Shown: one piece after another, positions 6,281 through 16,191 of the stretch
Position numbering within the stretch: position 1 is the stretch's first letter
Layout of the letters: every line of letters starts with the position of its first letter
DNA from: Bacteroidales bacterium UBA2287
GTDB taxonomy: Bacteria > Bacteroidota > Bacteroidia > Bacteroidales > Tenuifilaceae
Direction of reading: 5' to 3'
Length of the DNA stretch: 64,000 nucleotides
Assembly: GCA_002345675.1 (NCBI GenBank)
Contig: DDWL01000046.1
Coordinates: forward strand, 31,927-95,926
Translations under genes and position numbers: made by a program
Notes under the pieces: model-generated
The model's input: only the letters and a program-made list of their open reading frames with translations
Told to the model about the DNA's origin: nothing
The model's database searches: none

Positions 6281-8704
6281 CTAGCTTAAATGCGTGGCTA
6301 ACAATTTCATAAATATATCCACGTCGATGGGTTTCGAAATATAGTCGGTGCAGCCACTGGCAATTGCCTTTGCCCTATCGGATGCAAATGCAAATGCGGT
6401 TTGGGCAACAATTGGAACAATGGGTAAAAACGACCTAATTTCGCGGGTTGTAGTTAAGCCATCCATTCCTGGCAGTTTAATGTCCATAAGTATTAGGTCG
6501 AACCTAATGGTGTCGCGACAAAGTTCGATTGCTTTATAGCCATTTGCAGCCCAAAGAATATTCGCTCCGTTGTCCTGAAGCACATGTTTTAAGTACAGAA
6601 AGTTCGCATAATCGTCTTCTACAACTAATATATTCTTATTCGCTAAAAAACCAACTCCATTTAGTTCTTTTTCCTTTTTAGGAAGATTAATCGACACGGG
6701 CTTATGGGGAATTGTAAAATTAAACGTAGCCCCTTGTCCCTCAACAGAATCGCACCAAATAGTTCCACCTAAAAGTTCGACATAAGCCTTCGAAATTGGA
6801 AGGCCTAACCCAACGCCCTTTCGGCTATCAATTGTAGCATTTTCGACCTGTCGGAAGCGCTCAAAAATTAGCCCATGCGAATCGGCAGGAACCCCTACCC
6901 CAGTATCCTTTACGTAAAAATTTATAGATCCATTGCTTGCACTATAACCAAACTCAATTCCTCCTTTACTTGTAAATTTCAAAGCATTAAGTACAAGGTT
7001 ATTTATAATTTGTTTGAGCTTAACCTCGTCGGATATAATAATTTCGTTTGGGGCGCTTAGGCCTTTAACAAGTACAAAGCCTAAGTTTTTTGCGCTCACC
7101 ATTGGGAAAAACGACGAGTAAACCTCGTCGAGTAAAGAGTTTACCGAAAACTTATCTTTTGAAATGGTAACCTGCCCCGACTCAATTTTTGAAATGTCGA
7201 TCATGTCGTTAATAATGCCTAAAAGTTGCTGGCCATTTTTGTTAATTATATCAACGTAAGTGGTCATTTTCTCTTCGGAAGGAACATTTAAAAGCAGCTT
7301 CGAAAAACCACAAATTGCATTCATGGGAGTTCGAATTTCGTGACTCATATTTGCTAAAAACGCCGACTTTAACCTATCGCTCTCCTCGGCCTTTGCCTTT
7401 GCAATTCTGAGTTCTTCATTATGAACAAGAATTTCTTTGTTTTTTTGCTCAAGCACAATTTCGGCAAGCTTACGGTCGGTAACATCGTTGGCAACACCAA
7501 TAACCTTTTCGACAATTCCATCTGAGTTGAGCACAGGAGTAAAAAGTGTGTCGAAAACAACCCCTTGAAGAATTGCCTCAATTCGGGTAATTTCGCCTGC
7601 CAAGGCTTTTTTGCTTGCATCAATAATATCGGGGTTATTTCGGTAAACGTCGAATACCGACATGCCAACTACTTGCTGAGGCAGCAGCCCCAGTTTTAGT
7701 AGTCCTGTTCCTTCGGAAAGCGTAAAAACTCCATTTGAGTCGAGAATAAATGATACAACCGAAGTATTTGAAACTACCGACCGGTAGCGCTCTTCGCTCT
7801 CTTTGAGAGTTTTTTCGAATTGATTTCTTAAGGTAATATCTCTGAAAAAAGATTGATGCGTTCCATCGGGCATTCTTTTGGAGTTCATCTCGATGAATAT
7901 TTCAGATTTATCTTTCCGTATAAGCCATCTTTCGTTCTTAATGGTTTCCCCCTGTTCAAGTAAATCGTACGGAAGGGTTTTTTGGTCTCCTTCGTTATCC
8001 GAAAAAAGTTCCTTAATGTTCATTTTAACTAACTCTTTCTTACCATACTGAGTAAGTTCGCAGGCAACTTGATTTACCATAATTAAATTGCCCTCACTAT
8101 CGCCCTGTAAAAATGCATCGGTGGCTAAATCGAGAAGCTGCTTGTAGCGTTCTTCGTTTAATTCGGCATTTTTACGAAGAGCATCGAGCTCTATATTGCT
8201 TTCGACCAGCTCCTTTTCAATTCGTTTCCGTTCGGTTATGTTTGTTAAAATGCAATGGGTTGCAGCAAATTCGCCGTTGGCATTCTTTTGTATTTTACCG
8301 TTTACTGTAACATTAATTGTTTCGCCCAATTTACTAACCAGTTCATATTCTGAATTTTTTACAGCTCCTTTTTGCTTAAATAGCGGGAATCGTTCGCGTA
8401 ATAGTTCACCCGAATGGGGGGTAAGATAGTTGCCCATGAACGTGCCAATCACTTCCTCTTTTTCGTAACCAAGCATGTCGAGCCAAGCTTTGTTAACAGT
8501 AATTATTATTCCATTTTCGTTAAGCGACTGGTAGGGTAATGGGGCGTTTTCGAAAAGGATACGATAGTAGTTCTCGTCGAATTTAATGTGATAGTCGAAT
8601 TTTTCACAACCAGAATTTTCCATTCGCAATTGCTCAAGCTGCTGCTTAAGTATTGCAATTTCTTGCTGCAATTTCAGAATTGTATTTTTTTCACTATCAG
8701 GCAT
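6281..8704 (-). CDS. Cytoplasmic PAS-domain hybrid histidine kinase
   Basis: This 807-residue protein has no signal peptide or membrane helix. An N-terminal coiled coil (about 5-30) is followed by three PAS domains (about 45-160, 183-298, 302-415). A HisKA dimerisation helix carries H455 in NMSHEIRTPMN, and the HATPase has its N box near 560-577, DTGVGV at 600-605 and KGVGLGLP near 629. A C-terminal receiver has D741 as phospho-acceptor and K791 (YISKPID). All catalytic residues are intact. No DNA-binding output or adjacent Hpt/regulator is present, so the downstream partner is unknown. It is a paralogue of the kinase at 9002-11860: the kinase core and receiver are very similar. Confidence 0.93.
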   Translation of the reverse strand: MPDSEKNTILKLQQEIAILKQQLEQLRMENSGCEKFDYHIKFDENYYRILFENAPLPYQSLNENGIIITVNKAWLDMLGYEKEEVIGTFMGNYLTPHSGELLRERFPLFKQKGAVKNSEYELVSKLGETINVTVNGKIQKNANGEFAATHCILTNITERKRIEKELVESNIELDALRKNAELNEERYKQLLDLATDAFLQGDSEGNLIMVNQVACELTQYGKKELVKMNIKELFSDNEGDQKTLPYDLLEQGETIKNERWLIRKDKSEIFIEMNSKRMPDGTHQSFFRDITLRNQFEKTLKESEERYRSVVSNTSVVSFILDSNGVFTLSEGTGLLKLGLLPQQVVGMSVFDVYRNNPDIIDASKKALAGEITRIEAILQGVVFDTLFTPVLNSDGIVEKVIGVANDVTDRKLAEIVLEQKNKEILVHNEELRIAKAKAEESDRLKSAFLANMSHEIRTPMNAICGFSKLLLNVPSEEKMTTYVDIINKNGQQLLGIINDMIDISKIESGQVTISKDKFSVNSLLDEVYSSFFPMVSAKNLGFVLVKGLSAPNEIIISDEVKLKQIINNLVLNALKFTSKGGIEFGYSASNGSINFYVKDTGVGVPADSHGLIFERFRQVENATIDSRKGVGLGLPISKAYVELLGGTIWCDSVEGQGATFNFTIPHKPVSINLPKKEKELNGVGFLANKNILVVEDDYANFLYLKHVLQDNGANILWAANGYKAIELCRDTIRFDLILMDIKLPGMDGLTTTREIRSFLPIVPIVAQTAFAFASDRAKAIASGCTDYISKPIDVDIFMKLLATHLS

Positions 8705-9001
8705 ATAAATAATTTATCGAATAAATATAATTAAAATTATAAAACAGGTTTATAACATGCTGGTTTTATTGACAAGCAAATGTGAGGCAATTAGAATTCG
8801 TAGCAAAGCCCTACTAACCTAAGCAATAACGCATTTTAAAATGACACATTACTATAATTGAAATATAATATGCTTACGAAATAAGGGAATCGTAACTATT
8901 CAGCAGCAATAAAAAATCTCACGCAACCCCGCAGGGCTCAACAAAACACCTACTATAAAAGACATCTGTGTAGTTAAAGGGAATCGTAAAAGTTAGGGAG
9001 G

Positions 9002-11860
9002 TTAAGCAATATACTTGCTAATCATTTTCAAAAGGGTTGTTCCATCGATAGGTTTCGAAATGTAGTCGATGCATCCGCTATTAAGCGCTTTGTCTCTGTC
9101 GGTTGAGAAAGCGTATGCGGTTTGGGCAATAATTGGCACATTTGGGAGAAATGTTTTAATCTCCTCAGCAGCATTAAGCCCATTAATGCCAGGCATTTTA
9201 ATATCCATTAAAATTAAGTTGATGCTTGCATTCTCTTTGCAAGCGTTAATGGCTTCTTGTCCGTTTTGAGCCCAAATAATTGCAGCATTTGATTCGTCGA
9301 GCAAGCAGGTTAGGAACAAATAGCTGGGGTAATCGTCTTCGACAATAAGAATGGTTTTCGACGACCAATCGATTTCGATTTCGGGTTTTGGTGCCGTTTC
9401 AATTTTAGTGTCCAGAATTGTTACAGGAATAGTAAAGTAGAACGTAGTGCCCACCCCCTCTTTCGATTCGAACCAAATTTTGCCTCCTAGCATTTCAACA
9501 TAGGCTTTTGCAATGGCAAGACCCAAACCCGTTCCCCTTCGGCTATCGAGTATGGCGTCCTCAACCTGTCGGAACTTTTCGAAAACTAAGTCATATGAAC
9601 TTTCGGAAATACCAATTCCAGTGTCGGAAACATTAAAAATTAAGTTATCGTCCTGTAGCTTATAGCCAAAATCGACTTTCCCCTTTTGGGTGAACTTAAA
9701 GGCGTTTACAATTAAAATGGTAACTATCTGTCGTAACTTAATTTCATCGGTATATGTAGTGTCTTCGGGATATTTTAGCCCAAGGGAAAGGTTTAGCTCC
9801 AATCCCTTTTCGTTAGCTGTTAGCTTTTGGGCCTCGTATAAGTCGTTTAGCAGCGAGTTAACCGAAACTTTTTCGGCTGTAACTGTTACCTGGTTGGCGT
9901 CAATTCTCGAGATATCGAGAATGTCGGTAATTATTCCTAAAAGCTGCTGGCTGTTAATGTTAATTACTTCAATATAATCGGCAATTCGTTGCTCGTCGTT
10001 AGCTGTTTTTAGGAGCCTCGAAAAACCAGAAATTGCATTCATTGGTGTGCGAATTTCGTGACTCATATTTGCCAAAAATGCCGATTTAAGCCTATCGCTC
10101 TCCTCGGCTTTTTCCTTAGCAATTTGTAGTTCAACATTTTTTTGTTGAAGTAAAAGTTCGCTTTTCTTTCGATCGGTAATATCGGTTATAGTTCCTATGT
10201 ATCCTTTAACCTCATTGTCAACAATTTCGGGAACCGCATTGCCCAAAACCCAAATTACGGTTCCATTGGGTTTTAGGAATCGATACTCAGCCCCAGAAGT
10301 GTTACTCTCCGAAACTTTCCCTTTCCAAGTTTGCATGAGTTTTTCGCGATCGTGAGGATGAACTCCACTTAACCAACCATCGCCAATGGCTTGCTCGGCA
10401 TTTAACCCAGAAAGTTCGCACCACTTGGGGTTAACATATATTGTGTACCCATCGGCACGGGTTCGAAAAATGCCAACAGGCGAAATATCGGCTAAAGCAT
10501 GAAAAAGCCTTTCGCTTTTACGAAGTTCAACCTCAAAATCCTTACGGGCAGTTGTGTCGACAACCAAGCCAGTCCAAATTGTATCGCCATTGGCAAGTTT
10601 TCGGGGAACCGATTCGAACTTAAACCAGCGAGTGTAACCCTTAACAGCAATTCGACCTTCCCAAACAAATCGTGAATTGGAGTGATGCGCTTTTACGTTT
10701 GTTGATATAAAGTCGTTAAGGTCGTCGGGGTGAATGGAACTAAGAATAAGGGAAGAATTTCTCAAAATTTCGTCCTGAGAAAATCCAAAAACATTGGCAA
10801 AAAGGGTATTGCAGTAAACAAACGAGAATACAGGCATTCCGCTAACATCGAAACCTACATTTCCTTTGGCAAGAAGTCTGTAGAGCCCAGTGGGTATGGT
10901 TTGTGTTACATCGGTCAGAAAACTACTACTCTCCTCGAGTTTAAATCTTGCTTGCTCGAGTTCATCGTTTTTTTCATCAAGTTCGCATGTTCGTTGCTTT
11001 ACCCTAATTCGGAGTAAAATAGAAAATGTAAAGAAAAGTGCAATAAGTATTACTAACACTACAATAATCCACACCACATACATTGGAATAGTTGGGCTAT
11101 ATTTTTTTCCAAGCCAACTATAAAGCGATTTATAGTATATCGACTTGGGGTTGTTAATGATCAATGCCAAGTGCCTATCGATTGTACTTATAACGGCATC
11201 GTTTTTCCCTTTTGTAAAAGCATAGTGAAGCGTTGATGGCCTAATAACAATTGGAGTAGGAATAATTTCGTTGTCGAAATTATGGGAGAAATAGAAAAAA
11301 CGATTAGCCACAAGTGCGTCAACTTCGGCCTGCTTTAAACCTTGTATCGAACTTTGGTAGTCGGGGAAAAGGTGAATTGTATAGTTTATACCAAATGACT
11401 GTTTAAACTCATTGAGTAGGTACTGCTCCTGAATTGATCCCTTTAAAACGCCAATGCGTTTGCCATTCAAATCCGAAATTGACAAAATTTTAGTGGATTC
11501 TAAGGTAAAAACCTCGAGCCACGACTCTAAAACAGGAATGCGGTTAAGCGAAAAAATGGAATCGCGCTTAACTGAGAATGCCATATCGGGAAGAACATCG
11601 ATTTTGCCATTCTCGAGTTGTACCAAAAGTTCGTCCCATTCTCCAATTACGTATACAATTTGCCATTTTTCGTGCTGGGCAATACTCTCAATAATATCGA
11701 TAAAAATACCCTGTGGCTTGCCATTGCTGTCGATAAAAACTTTGGGACTATTGTCGTAAACTCCCACCCTAAGGGTTTGGGCAAAAGCATTGCTTAAGCC
11801 CAAAAGCACTAAAATTCCAACAAGCACTACAAACCTATTTAAGGATAGAAAGATCTTCAT
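9002..11860 (-). CDS. Hybrid histidine kinase with periplasmic solute-binding sensor
   Basis: This 952-residue protein has a signal peptide (1-27, ending NAFAQ) and a periplasmic SBP_bac_3 domain (about 28-245: LRVGVYDNSPKVFID, GIFIDIIESI, LNGKRIGVLKGS). One membrane helix (about 258-284) and a short coiled coil follow, then two PAS domains (about 310-440 and 446-565, with PAC motifs). HisKA has H601, the ATPase has DTGIGI and RGTGLGLAI, and the receiver has D886 and K936. Such sensors typically detect amino acids or related small ligands in the periplasm. The adjacent paralogous kinase (6281-8704) lacks the sensor half. No cognate regulator lies nearby. Confidence 0.94.
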   Translation of the reverse strand: MKIFLSLNRFVVLVGILVLLGLSNAFAQTLRVGVYDNSPKVFIDSNGKPQGIFIDIIESIAQHEKWQIVYVIGEWDELLVQLENGKIDVLPDMAFSVKRDSIFSLNRIPVLESWLEVFTLESTKILSISDLNGKRIGVLKGSIQEQYLLNEFKQSFGINYTIHLFPDYQSSIQGLKQAEVDALVANRFFYFSHNFDNEIIPTPIVIRPSTLHYAFTKGKNDAVISTIDRHLALIINNPKSIYYKSLYSWLGKKYSPTIPMYVVWIIVVLVILIALFFTFSILLRIRVKQRTCELDEKNDELEQARFKLEESSSFLTDVTQTIPTGLYRLLAKGNVGFDVSGMPVFSFVYCNTLFANVFGFSQDEILRNSSLILSSIHPDDLNDFISTNVKAHHSNSRFVWEGRIAVKGYTRWFKFESVPRKLANGDTIWTGLVVDTTARKDFEVELRKSERLFHALADISPVGIFRTRADGYTIYVNPKWCELSGLNAEQAIGDGWLSGVHPHDREKLMQTWKGKVSESNTSGAEYRFLKPNGTVIWVLGNAVPEIVDNEVKGYIGTITDITDRKKSELLLQQKNVELQIAKEKAEESDRLKSAFLANMSHEIRTPMNAISGFSRLLKTANDEQRIADYIEVININSQQLLGIITDILDISRIDANQVTVTAEKVSVNSLLNDLYEAQKLTANEKGLELNLSLGLKYPEDTTYTDEIKLRQIVTILIVNAFKFTQKGKVDFGYKLQDDNLIFNVSDTGIGISESSYDLVFEKFRQVEDAILDSRRGTGLGLAIAKAYVEMLGGKIWFESKEGVGTTFYFTIPVTILDTKIETAPKPEIEIDWSSKTILIVEDDYPSYLFLTCLLDESNAAIIWAQNGQEAINACKENASINLILMDIKMPGINGLNAAEEIKTFLPNVPIIAQTAYAFSTDRDKALNSGCIDYISKPIDGTTLLKMISKYIA

Positions 11861-12029
11861 AACTATGAATTGTCGGAAATTAAATTGTACTAAAGTTAAC
11901 GATAATTAAATGATTGCTAATCTTTTTAGTGGGTTTTTTTGACTATTTAAACAATATGCACGGCTAAACCATTAAAGCAATAGCATAAACAATTGTTTTA
12001 ATAAAAATAGAATGGTGAATTTTCAAATA

Positions 12030-13649
12030 CTATTCAACAAAAAACTCCGATTCCCTATACCATTTTGGCTTTTCTTTGCTATTTGCCAATTTGTTGCCAA
12101 GCATAAAGAAAAGTTTAGCATCGTCGGCAAGCCCATCGAGGTTGTGTACTTCGGAATTAAAATGATCGGATGGTTTATGGTAGGTATTTTTCCAGTAATC
12201 CTCAATTAATTCAATGGTTTTTTCTTTTCCTAAATCGACTTGATGGCTGTACCCTTTAGCAAAAAGCGATGGAACTCCTGCCATTAAAAATGGTAGCTGG
12301 TCGGAGCGGAAAAACATTCCATTTTCGGGATTAGGATCGTTGCAAATGTAGCGCTCCTGTTTTTTTGCTTCAATACTTAAAAGCGAATCGAGGTTCGAAT
12401 GACCTAAGCCAGTTACGGTTACATCTTTAAATTTCCCAATCATTAGTATTACATCGTTATTAAAGCATGCAATTGTTTTTTGAATTGGGAACGGAGAATT
12501 AGCAACGTAGTACTCGGAGCCCAGCATTCCTGCCTCCTCGGCAGTGGGAGCAAAAAACACCACAGAACGTTCTGGCTCTTGTTTAGTTGCCTTAAAAGCT
12601 TCGGCAATTGCCAGCATCCAAGCCATTGCAGCAGCATTATCGGATGCACCATTGTATATCGAGTCGCCATTTATTGCTTTCCCAATTCCCAAGTGATCCC
12701 AATGGGCGGTGTAAACAACCGATTCTTCGGGGTATTTACTCCCTTTAATAAAACCTGCAACATTTCGCGAAGTCGATTTTTTCCATGTATTGCTAAGTGT
12801 TATGCTATAGCTCGCATTCATTTCAACAGGTTTAAAACCATGCTGCGAAGCAAGGTGCTTCATATTTTCATAGTTCATCCCGCACTTTTCAAAAAGTTTC
12901 TCAGCCGAGCTGCGAGTAATCCATCCCTGAAGTTTGCAATTTCGATTGTTCAACTCGTTATTATCGAGAAAAAAGTCGGAACGATTGGTTCGCCCATTAA
13001 CAATTGCCCAGGGGTAACCAGCTGCTTCATCTTCGTGAACAATTATACAACCGAGTGCCCCTTGCCGTTCGGCCTCTTCAAATTTATAACGCCAGCGACC
13101 ATAGTAGGTCATTGTTTTTCCTTTAAAAAGTGTGCTATCGCCAGTTACAAAACCAGGGTCGTTAACGAGCACGACAATTGTTTTTCCTTTAATATCGACG
13201 CCTTCAAAATCGTTCCAACTCCACTCCTTTGCATTAATTCCAAATCCTGCAAAAACCAAATTTGAGTTTTCAATTTTTACTTCGCTCAGCAGTACGTGGC
13301 TCCAAACAGTAAAATCGTAACCCACTTCGAGCGATATATTTTCTTTTGAAGTAGAAATGATAAGCTTTTCGGGAATATGTGTAATAAGTTCAACAAGAGG
13401 AACATTTTGATAAAAGCTGCTACCAAATGCGGGTTCAAGTCCAATTTCCTTCATGCGTTTTACGAGGTAGCTTACGGTTCGCTCTTCGGCAATGCCAAAT
13501 GGAGAACGGCCTAGCAAACTGTCGGATGCTAAAACGGCTATATCGACTCCCATTTTCTTTGTGTCGATAGTATTTGCTGCTTTTTCGACATTTTCACTAC
13601 ACGAAAGAAATAGTAATGCAACTAATAAAAAACCATATCGATGCCTCAT
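12030..13649 (-). CDS. M28-family zinc peptidase lipoprotein with PA domain
   Basis: This 539-residue protein has a lipoprotein signal peptide (LLFLSCS, Cys at about 17). The middle region (about 130-285) resembles a protease-associated insert. The catalytic M28 domain carries a full di-zinc site: H316 and D318 in AHWDHLG, bridging D337 in GASDNAA, E371/E372 in TAEEAG, D399 in FNNDV and H491 in YHKPSDHF. It is probably an aminopeptidase acting on peptides at the outer membrane or periplasm. The next gene upstream is divergent; downstream on the same strand the hybrid kinase starts 169 bp away, so it is likely monocistronic. Confidence 0.92.
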   Translation of the reverse strand: MRHRYGFLLVALLFLSCSENVEKAANTIDTKKMGVDIAVLASDSLLGRSPFGIAEERTVSYLVKRMKEIGLEPAFGSSFYQNVPLVELITHIPEKLIISTSKENISLEVGYDFTVWSHVLLSEVKIENSNLVFAGFGINAKEWSWNDFEGVDIKGKTIVVLVNDPGFVTGDSTLFKGKTMTYYGRWRYKFEEAERQGALGCIIVHEDEAAGYPWAIVNGRTNRSDFFLDNNELNNRNCKLQGWITRSSAEKLFEKCGMNYENMKHLASQHGFKPVEMNASYSITLSNTWKKSTSRNVAGFIKGSKYPEESVVYTAHWDHLGIGKAINGDSIYNGASDNAAAMAWMLAIAEAFKATKQEPERSVVFFAPTAEEAGMLGSEYYVANSPFPIQKTIACFNNDVILMIGKFKDVTVTGLGHSNLDSLLSIEAKKQERYICNDPNPENGMFFRSDQLPFLMAGVPSLFAKGYSHQVDLGKEKTIELIEDYWKNTYHKPSDHFNSEVHNLDGLADDAKLFFMLGNKLANSKEKPKWYRESEFFVE

Positions 13650-13780
13650 AAATTGAATTTTAAGTATTGTAAAAGTATATTTTTCGGTGGGTATTCGATT
13701 AATCTTTCGTTTTTTTCTTTTTTTTTACTGAAAAACAAACTATGTTTAGCTTTCCTTTCACGTAACAATTCCGAATTGCC

Positions 13781-16099
13781 ATGAGAATAAAACTTACAAT
13801 TCGCCTAAAAATTCTACTTTTCGTTTTAACGGCTACCATGTTGCTATACGTGATTGCCATAGGGTATATTGTAAATTCGTCGCGACAGGTGCTACTTGCC
13901 GATGCAATTAGTAATGCGCACTTAAATGCTCGATTATCGGCAAAAGAAATTGAGAACCATTTTGAACGCGACTTAGCGCTTACACGAACTCTTGCTCAGG
14001 CATTCTCGGTTTACAGGGAAATGCCAGCTTCGCAATGGCAAGAACTCTACAAGAAGATGTACCGCCCTGTTTTAGATGGAAACAGCCATGTATATTCGAT
14101 TTGGGACAGCTGGGAGTTTTATGGTTTCGTGCCTAATTATCCGAAGGACTACGGTCGTTTTTGCATTACCCTTTGGCGCGAAGGAGGTAAAATACTATCA
14201 AGCACCGAGGAACGCAGCCCAAATGGCGACCCCGATAAGTATGGCGGCTTTAAAAAGGGAAACCAGGAAGGTATGTGGGAGCCATACTTCGACGAGGGGC
14301 TTCAAGGAAAAAGCCAATCGATACTAATGACTACCGTTGCTTCGCCTATTCAAATTAATGGCAAATACTTAGGCCTTGTAGGCCTCGACATTAGCCTCGA
14401 AAAGCTGCAGGACATTGTTGCAAAAATTAAACCCGTTGAGGGGAGTTACGCATTTTTAGTTTCGGCTTCGGGAATTATTGCAGCACACGGAAATAGCGAG
14501 CTAATTAACACGCCCCTAAAGAATTTATTACCTACCGAATTTGAAACCCAAAACCTTGAAGAGACTATTAAACTCGGAAAATTTCATGGGTTTTATCGCA
14601 CAAATTCCGATGGCAATGAGCACTACACCTGCTTTGCGCCAATACATGCAGGCAATTCGTACTCTTCGTGGTCGCTGGCATTAAGCATTCCGGTTAAAAC
14701 AATTACCCAAAACGCCGACGAGAATTTTCGCATTTCAATTATTGCGGGCGCTATAGGCCTTTTTATTCTTATAATTATTTTAATATTTGTTGCCAATACG
14801 CTTACTCGACCCATTTCGCGAATAACAAAAATTCTTAACAGGCTTAGCAAGGGAGAAATATCGAAGGATATGACCCTCGAACTTAAAACTGGCGACGAGA
14901 TAGAAGCAATGGCCAGCGCCCTAAACGTATCGATTGATGGGTTAGACCACAAATCGGAATTTGCAAAAAACATTGGCGCAGGCAATCTCGAAATCGACTT
15001 TAAAATGCTTAGCGACGAGGATGTTTTGGGCAAGTCGCTACTTGACATGAGAAACAGCCTTAAAAAGGCTAAAGACGAAGAAGTACAAAGAGTTATTGAC
15101 GATAAAAAGCGTGCTTGGGCAAGCGAAGGCTATGCAAACTTTGCTGAGATTTTAAGGCAAAATAGCGACGAACTTTCAAAACTTGCCGACGAGGTAATTC
15201 GAAATATTGTAAAGTACACCGACTCCAATCAGGGCGCAATATTTCTGGTTAACGACGAGGATAAAAACCATCCATTCCTCGACTTAATTTCGACTTACGC
15301 TTGGGATAGGCGAAAGTACCACTCGCTTACGGTCGATTTTGGTGAAGGCCTTGTTGGCGCATGCGCCATTGAAAAGCAAAGCATAATTATAACCGAAATT
15401 CCCGAGAACTATATAACCATTACCTCGGGATTGGGCGAGTCGAACCCAAAATCGATTTCATTAATTCCCTTAAAACAAGACGATAAGGTTATGGGGGTAA
15501 TGGAACTCGCCTCGCTAAACGTAATGGAGCCATACCAAATTGAATTCCTCGAAAAAATTGCCGAAACCATTGCTGCCACTATTGCATCGGTTAAAATAAA
15601 TGCTCGAACCCGCTACCTGCTCGAGCAATCGCAGCAGCAAGCCGAAGAAATGCTTGCCCAAGAGGAGGAAATGCGCCAAAACATGGAAGAACTTCTTGCT
15701 ACTCAGGAAGAAATGGCTCGTAAAGAAAAAGACATGAACTCGACCATGGAGGCTATAAGCGGAATTGGAATGATATTGGAGTACGACTTTAAGGGTATGA
15801 TTACGAATGTAAACCATACAATTTGCGAAGTTTTAGGCTTTAAAAAGGAGGAACTTCTTGGACAACACCATAGCATTCTATTCGATAGCAAAGAAGAGAT
15901 GAATACCGATAGGTATAGCCAATTTTGGGTTAATATACGAAATGGGCAATCGTCCGCAGGTGTTTTTAAGCGCGCCACAAAAAACGATGGGGACATAATG
16001 GTAAAAGGGCTTAGCTACCCAATTTTCGATGACGACGGAACCCCATTGAAGATTATTGAACTATCGATTGACGTAACGGATATTGTACCAAAAGGGTAA
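13781..16099 (+). CDS. Cache-HAMP-GAF-PAS sensor protein without output domain
   Basis: This 772-residue protein has an N-terminal membrane helix (about 10-30) and a large periplasmic double-Cache domain (about 33-305; SIWDSWEFYGFVPNYPKD, GLVGLDISLEKLQ). A second helix (about 315-337) is followed by HAMP (about 338-390, LTRPISRITKILNRLSKGE), a GAF domain (about 455-600), a Gln/Glu-rich coiled coil (about 605-645: EEMLAQEEEMRQNMEELLAT) and a PAS domain to the end (IDVTDI). There is no HisKA/HATPase, GGDEF, MCP or DNA-binding domain, and the stop is clean. It must act on a separate partner, perhaps a kinase. A box TATGTTTA at 13741-13748 could be its promoter (one base off consensus). Confidence 0.85.
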   Translation: MRIKLTIRLKILLFVLTATMLLYVIAIGYIVNSSRQVLLADAISNAHLNARLSAKEIENHFERDLALTRTLAQAFSVYREMPASQWQELYKKMYRPVLDGNSHVYSIWDSWEFYGFVPNYPKDYGRFCITLWREGGKILSSTEERSPNGDPDKYGGFKKGNQEGMWEPYFDEGLQGKSQSILMTTVASPIQINGKYLGLVGLDISLEKLQDIVAKIKPVEGSYAFLVSASGIIAAHGNSELINTPLKNLLPTEFETQNLEETIKLGKFHGFYRTNSDGNEHYTCFAPIHAGNSYSSWSLALSIPVKTITQNADENFRISIIAGAIGLFILIIILIFVANTLTRPISRITKILNRLSKGEISKDMTLELKTGDEIEAMASALNVSIDGLDHKSEFAKNIGAGNLEIDFKMLSDEDVLGKSLLDMRNSLKKAKDEEVQRVIDDKKRAWASEGYANFAEILRQNSDELSKLADEVIRNIVKYTDSNQGAIFLVNDEDKNHPFLDLISTYAWDRRKYHSLTVDFGEGLVGACAIEKQSIIITEIPENYITITSGLGESNPKSISLIPLKQDDKVMGVMELASLNVMEPYQIEFLEKIAETIAATIASVKINARTRYLLEQSQQQAEEMLAQEEEMRQNMEELLATQEEMARKEKDMNSTMEAISGIGMILEYDFKGMITNVNHTICEVLGFKKEELLGQHHSILFDSKEEMNTDRYSQFWVNIRNGQSSAGVFKRATKNDGDIMVKGLSYPIFDDDGTPLKIIELSIDVTDIVPKG

Positions 16100-16106
16100 T
16101 ATTTCA

Positions 16107-16186
16107 TGCTAAGCCGCTAAGTCGCTAAGCAAAAAGGACGATACGTTTTAATATTTTTTGCGTCTTTGCGCCTTAGCGTGAATCTT
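16107..16186. repeat. Period-8 phrase repeat with inverted halves between convergent genes
   Basis: GCTAAGCC, GCTAAGTC and GCTAAGCA octamers are followed about 30 bp later by TTTGCGTC, TTTGCGCC and TTAGCGTG. The latter read GCTAA/GCAAA-type octamers on the opposite strand. It separates the convergent sensor and E2 genes and may act as a terminator-like hairpin. Confidence 0.65.
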
Positions 16187-16191
16187 CCTCC

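Noticed and set aside
12480..13265. 261-codon frame opposite the M28 peptidase
   Set aside because: It lies fully antisense to a protein with intact catalytic residues, has no family resemblance and is explained by codon bias of the real gene.
14623..15048. 141-codon frame opposite the Cache-HAMP protein
   Set aside because: Antisense shadow of the HAMP region with serine/isoleucine-biased text.
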